Source: Bacillota bacterium (GTDB lineage: Bacteria; Bacillota; Clostridia; Acetivibrionales; DSM-27016). Taken from it: a DNA stretch of 64,000 nt. The position numbers were made by a program, and so were the translations under genes. The DNA is taken from NCBI GenBank assembly GCA_023390115.1, contig JAEWDM010000006.1, positions 1 through 64,000 of the forward strand. Direction: 5' to 3'. Numbering within the stretch: position 1 is the first letter of the stretch; the number at the start of each line of letters is the position of its first letter. This document shows positions 61,064 to 64,000 of this stretch, one piece after another. A model generated the notes under the pieces. That model did no database searches. It had not been told where the DNA came from and was given only the letters and a program-made list of their open reading frames with translations.

Positions 61064-62851
61064 TTGAAAAGAAGAACAAGATCGATAACGAGATCGAAAT
61101 CGAGATCGAGAACAAGGTTTGCGGTTTTACTGTTTTTATTAGGTGCCGGGGGAGCGCTGGGCTATTTCTTTCTCCCAAATAATATAGAGGTCTCTCCCCT
61201 TGACAGAAGCAGGCTGAATCTTTTGATTGAAGACAGGGTTATATCCGAAGGCCGGGAGCCTCAGATAGTAAATGAAGAAATTCTGCTTCCTGTGGATACT
61301 GTTAAAAAACACATTGACAACAATATATATTGGGACGATAAGGCTGATAAGGTTACAATTACTACTAAAGACAAGCTGATAAGAATGAAAACCGACAGCT
61401 TGAATGCCCTGGTAAACAATAAGCCGGTAACGCTCAGCCTGCCTGTTAGCAAAATAGAGAATACTGTCTATGTGCCTATAGAATTTTTAAGTGATTTTTA
61501 TGGAATTGATATAGACTATGTGAAAAAAGCCAATGTGATAATAATAGACTATTCCGGCAGAGAAAAGAAATTCGCTTCTCCTGTAAAGAAGAAAGCAGTA
61601 ATAAGAAAAGACATGTCCAGAAAGGAACCGATAATAAAAAAGCTGGACACTGAGAAGGATTCCCCGGAGGAGCTTAAATTAAAGGTGTTTGAGGAGCATG
61701 AAAAATGGTTTAAGGTAAGGGCCTTTGACGGCTCCGTAGGGTATATTGAAAAAAGCTTTGTAGAGCTGACGGAAACCACGCCTGCAAAGCTCCCTGAGGA
61801 GAAGGAGGCCGTCACGGCATGGAAGCCGGAAAAGGGAAGGATCAATATGGCATGGGATGCAATTTATAAGAATACTTCCATTTCATCTAAAATGCAGGAG
61901 GTAGAGGGGCTTGACGTGCTTTCTCCCACATTTTTTGAAATAGAGGACGCAAGCGGTACGGTGCTCAATAAAGTAAATTCAGGGTATATAAAATGGGCCC
62001 ATAGTAAGGGCTATAAGGTGTGGGCTCTTTTAAGCAACGATTTTGGGAGCATTGAGGATACCGGCAAGCTGCTGAACGATACCGATGCGAGGGATAATGT
62101 AATAAGGCAGATACTGGCCTATGCCGCGCTCTATAAGCTGGATGGAATAAATATAGATTTTGAAAATGTGTATAAGAGGGATAAGGATGCGCTTACTCAA
62201 TTTGTAAGGGAAATAACGCCCCTGCTGCATGAGCAGGGACTTACGGTGTCTGTGGATGTCAACGTGCCCGACGGGAGCGACAATTATTCTCTTTGCTACG
62301 ACAGAAAGGCTCTTGCAGAGATAGTGGATTATGTAATGCTAATGGCCTATGACCAGCACTGGAGCACCAGCCCTAAAGCAGGCTCTGTTTCTCAGATAAC
62401 ATGGGTGGAGAGCAAGCTTGAGAAGACATTAACTGAGGTGCCGGCTGAAAAGCTTATTCTTGGAGTGCCGTTTTATACGCGCTTATGGAAGGAAGAGAAG
62501 GGCTCTGACGGGAATATTAAGGTTTCCAGTTCAAACGGGCTGTTCATGGATGCCGCAAAAAATAATATAAATGAGAACAATGCCAGGGTATCATGGGAAG
62601 AGGAGAGCGGGCAGTTTTATGCGGAATATGTTAAGGATGGCATAAGGCACAGGCTGTGGCTGGAGGATGAAAATTCAATTAATTTGAGGGCGTCTCTGGT
62701 GCTTAAATACAATTTGGCCGGGACCTCGGTGTGGAGCAAGGATGCATCTGCCACCAAGGCGTGGGAAACGCTGAGGGAAAATTTGAAGGATATATCGGAT
62801 TACCAGGAGTGGCTTGAAAAAAATAAGGATAAGCAATATATTTACGAGTGA
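61064..62851 (+). CDS. GH18 spore-type glycosyl hydrolase with copper-amine-oxidase-N and SH3 domains
   Basis: A 595-residue protein with an Arg/Ser-rich N-tail, one membrane anchor (about 22-42), a copper-amine-oxidase N-like domain (about 60-165: DNNIYWDDKADKVTITTKD), an SH3-like domain (about 190-240: HEKWFKVRAFDGSVGYIEKSF), and a GH18 barrel (about 255-570) whose catalytic motif is LDGINIDFENV (D-x-x-D-x-D-x-E, with Glu as acid). YDQHWSTSPKAG and GVPFYTRLW are typical of YaaH/SleL-type N-acetylglucosaminidases that act on spore cortex or coat. TTG 61064 follows AGAGGGGGGAGCGG. DNA near 61076-61112 has short AGATCG-type repeats that encode the RS tail. Confidence 0.88.
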   Translation: MKRRTRSITRSKSRSRTRFAVLLFLLGAGGALGYFFLPNNIEVSPLDRSRLNLLIEDRVISEGREPQIVNEEILLPVDTVKKHIDNNIYWDDKADKVTITTKDKLIRMKTDSLNALVNNKPVTLSLPVSKIENTVYVPIEFLSDFYGIDIDYVKKANVIIIDYSGREKKFASPVKKKAVIRKDMSRKEPIIKKLDTEKDSPEELKLKVFEEHEKWFKVRAFDGSVGYIEKSFVELTETTPAKLPEEKEAVTAWKPEKGRINMAWDAIYKNTSISSKMQEVEGLDVLSPTFFEIEDASGTVLNKVNSGYIKWAHSKGYKVWALLSNDFGSIEDTGKLLNDTDARDNVIRQILAYAALYKLDGINIDFENVYKRDKDALTQFVREITPLLHEQGLTVSVDVNVPDGSDNYSLCYDRKALAEIVDYVMLMAYDQHWSTSPKAGSVSQITWVESKLEKTLTEVPAEKLILGVPFYTRLWKEEKGSDGNIKVSSSNGLFMDAAKNNINENNARVSWEEESGQFYAEYVKDGIRHRLWLEDENSINLRASLVLKYNLAGTSVWSKDASATKAWETLRENLKDISDYQEWLEKNKDKQYIYE

Positions 62852-63320
62852 TTATTTTAGCTTGCAAGCACTCTTCTTTTTCTGCGGGGTTGTTTTTTTA
62901 GCAATATTACAGCATGTTGAGAAGTGCCGCATATATTACGAACACTCAAAATAAGATAGCCCGGAATCACTGACATAATCAATGGTTCCGGGCTATGCCG
63001 CATTAAAAGCCCTTGCGGAACTGTGCAAAGGCTTGTTAAAAATATCGCAATAATTTAATTTTGTACTTTTTTAAAGGTTAAAAATGTGGTATAATATAAT
63101 TATCTACAATGGGGTGGAATTTTTATTTATTTTAAAATAAAAGATTTTCTCTTTTTTCAGAGTTCTGATCTTAAAGTGTAAATTCGGGATCAGCCCGATA
63201 TTATCCGATAAAAGGCTTGCCGGTTTTAGTTCTTATGTGGTATCGTCGTTATTAAAATCGCCGGGCTTAATATAACCTATTTTAATTTCATTAAAAATAT
63301 ATCAGGATAGGAGTGAGATT
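62852..63320. other. Intergenic with inverted repeat and promoter candidate
   Basis: 469 bases without a credible gene. ATAGCCCGGAA (62956-62966) pairs with TTCCGGGCTAT (62986-62996), a probable terminator hairpin after the GH18 gene, though with no T run. TATAAT at 63090-63095 is a likely -10 box; its -35 is poor. The following about 225-base leader contains GCCGG/CCGGC-type pairings but no riboswitch that I recognise. Confidence 0.5.
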
Positions 63321-64000
63321 GTGAAAGTAAATATTACAGAAACAGTGCTGAGGGACGCCAACCAGTCTCTCATTGCCACCAGAATGCCTTTTCAGGACTT
63401 TGAGGCTATTCTTGAAACCATGGACAAGGCAGGCTATTATTCAATAGAATGCTGGGGTGGCGCCACATTTGACTCGTGCTTGAGGTATCTTAACGAAGAT
63501 CCCTGGGGCAGACTCAGAAAAATCAAAGCGAAGCTCAAAAACACAAAGCTCCAGATGCTTTTAAGGGGCCAGAACATTTTGGGCTATAAGCATTATTCGG
63601 ATGATGTGGTAAGAAAATTCGTCAGCCATTCCATAGAAAACGGAATGGATATACTGCGGATTTTTGATGCCCTGAACGACTACAGGAACATAGAAGTGGC
63701 TGTTGATGAGACAATTAAGAGAAAAGGCCATGCGCAGGGAACCATAGCGTATACCTTAAGTCCTATTCATAACCTTGAGAATTACGCGAAGCTGGGAAAG
63801 CAGCTTGAGGGAATGGGAGTGCATTCAATATGCATAAAGGACATGGCAGGCATTATGGGCCCTAAGGAGGCTTATGACCTCGTAAAAACGCTCAAGGAAA
63901 CCGTTAAAATACCTGTTTTTCTTCATACGCATTCAACCACAGGCTTAGGCCCTATAACCTATTTCAAGGCGGTAGAGGCAGGGTGTGACGGAGTTGATAC
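63321..64000 (+). CDS. Pyruvate carboxylase subunit B / oxaloacetate decarboxylase alpha (5' part)
   Basis: An open frame from GTG 63321 (after TAGGAGTGAG) runs past the window end, 226 codons visible. ITETVLRDANQSLIATRMP holds the RDxxQS signature of the HMGL-like carboxyltransferase barrel; ECWGGATFDSCLRYLNEDPW, RGQNILGYKHYSDDVV and IRIFDALND-type ILRIFDALNDYRN follow, and CIKDMAGIMGP and HTHSTTGLGP carry the metal-binding Lys/His residues. The enzyme moves CO2 between biotin and pyruvate/oxaloacetate. Whether it belongs to a decarboxylase sodium pump or a carboxylase depends on genes beyond the window. Confidence 0.93.
   Translation, partial: MKVNITETVLRDANQSLIATRMPFQDFEAILETMDKAGYYSIECWGGATFDSCLRYLNEDPWGRLRKIKAKLKNTKLQMLLRGQNILGYKHYSDDVVRKFVSHSIENGMDILRIFDALNDYRNIEVAVDETIKRKGHAQGTIAYTLSPIHNLENYAKLGKQLEGMGVHSICIKDMAGIMGPKEAYDLVKTLKETVKIPVFLHTHSTTGLGPITYFKAVEAGCDGVD

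Noticed and set aside
61064..61120. CRISPR-like repeats
   Set aside because: Repeats are contiguous hexamers inside a coding region, without spacers.

Overview
The window looks like a chromosome segment of an endospore-forming, strictly anaerobic clostridium (Ruminiclostridium/Acetivibrio-like Clostridia). This is inferred from strong AGGAGG-type ribosome binding sites, dominance of AGA/AGG arginine codons, an H-type small acid-soluble spore protein, S-layer-homology (SLH) proteins, a spore-type GH18 hydrolase, a CIRCE-controlled groESL operon and several clostridial DUF families. No rRNA, tRNA, CRISPR array or intact transposon was seen.

Layout. 1-6.6 kb: sspH (minus strand, between two copies of a GGGGACGG palindromic repeat), topB, an acyl-ACP thioesterase, an unusually long ZapA-like coiled-coil protein, icd and queC. 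6.8-9.7 kb: a PadR/DUF2812 pair with a clear palindromic operator, then a two-gene module of an OLD/RecF-type ATPase and a small Toprim-like (DUF4276-like) protein. 9.9-13.5 kb: FHA protein, FtsW/RodA and class B penicillin-binding protein, then a zinc-ribbon protein. 13.5-14.2 kb: a gene-free stretch with a dense cluster of DnaA-box-like sequences. 14.2-19.8 kb: hpf, recQ, a broken nitroreductase and pcrA. 20-23.8 kb: AraC/GyrI regulator, MerR regulator divergent from an iron alcohol dehydrogenase, and a ferredoxin-domain aldo/keto reductase. 24-34.7 kb: a histidine operon hisZGDCB-purC-hisHAF-[ATPase-Toprim]-hisIE; purC and a second ATPase/Toprim module are embedded in it. 34.8-38.2 kb: TPR protein and groESL. 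38.4-40.3 kb: an HD phosphohydrolase and YwgA/Panacea-like pair with different codon use.

41.1-59.1 kb is the most striking region: about 18 kb of ten tightly spaced or overlapping co-directional genes behind one consensus promoter. It encodes a FecCD-type permease, a BtuF/FepB-type lipoprotein, a Cys-rich mini membrane protein, a 2421-residue SLH surface protein, a lipoprotein, a second SLH protein, a membrane-anchored acidic protein, a cytosolic HMA metal-binding protein, an ABC-2 exporter pair and a final lipoprotein. Four of the surface proteins share one N-terminal Ig-like domain containing a six-cysteine insert; the last lipoprotein is a free-standing copy of another module of the giant protein. 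The giant protein carries three repeats resembling the hemoblobin-interacting domain (PF07550). I read this as an undescribed surface-to-membrane uptake or handling system for a metal, heme or corrinoid; the ligand cannot be told from sequence.

59.2-64 kb: a PilZ protein with a degenerate receiver-like domain, a DUF6106-like membrane protein, a GH18 spore-type hydrolase, and the start of a pyruvate carboxylase B/oxaloacetate decarboxylase alpha gene cut by the window end.
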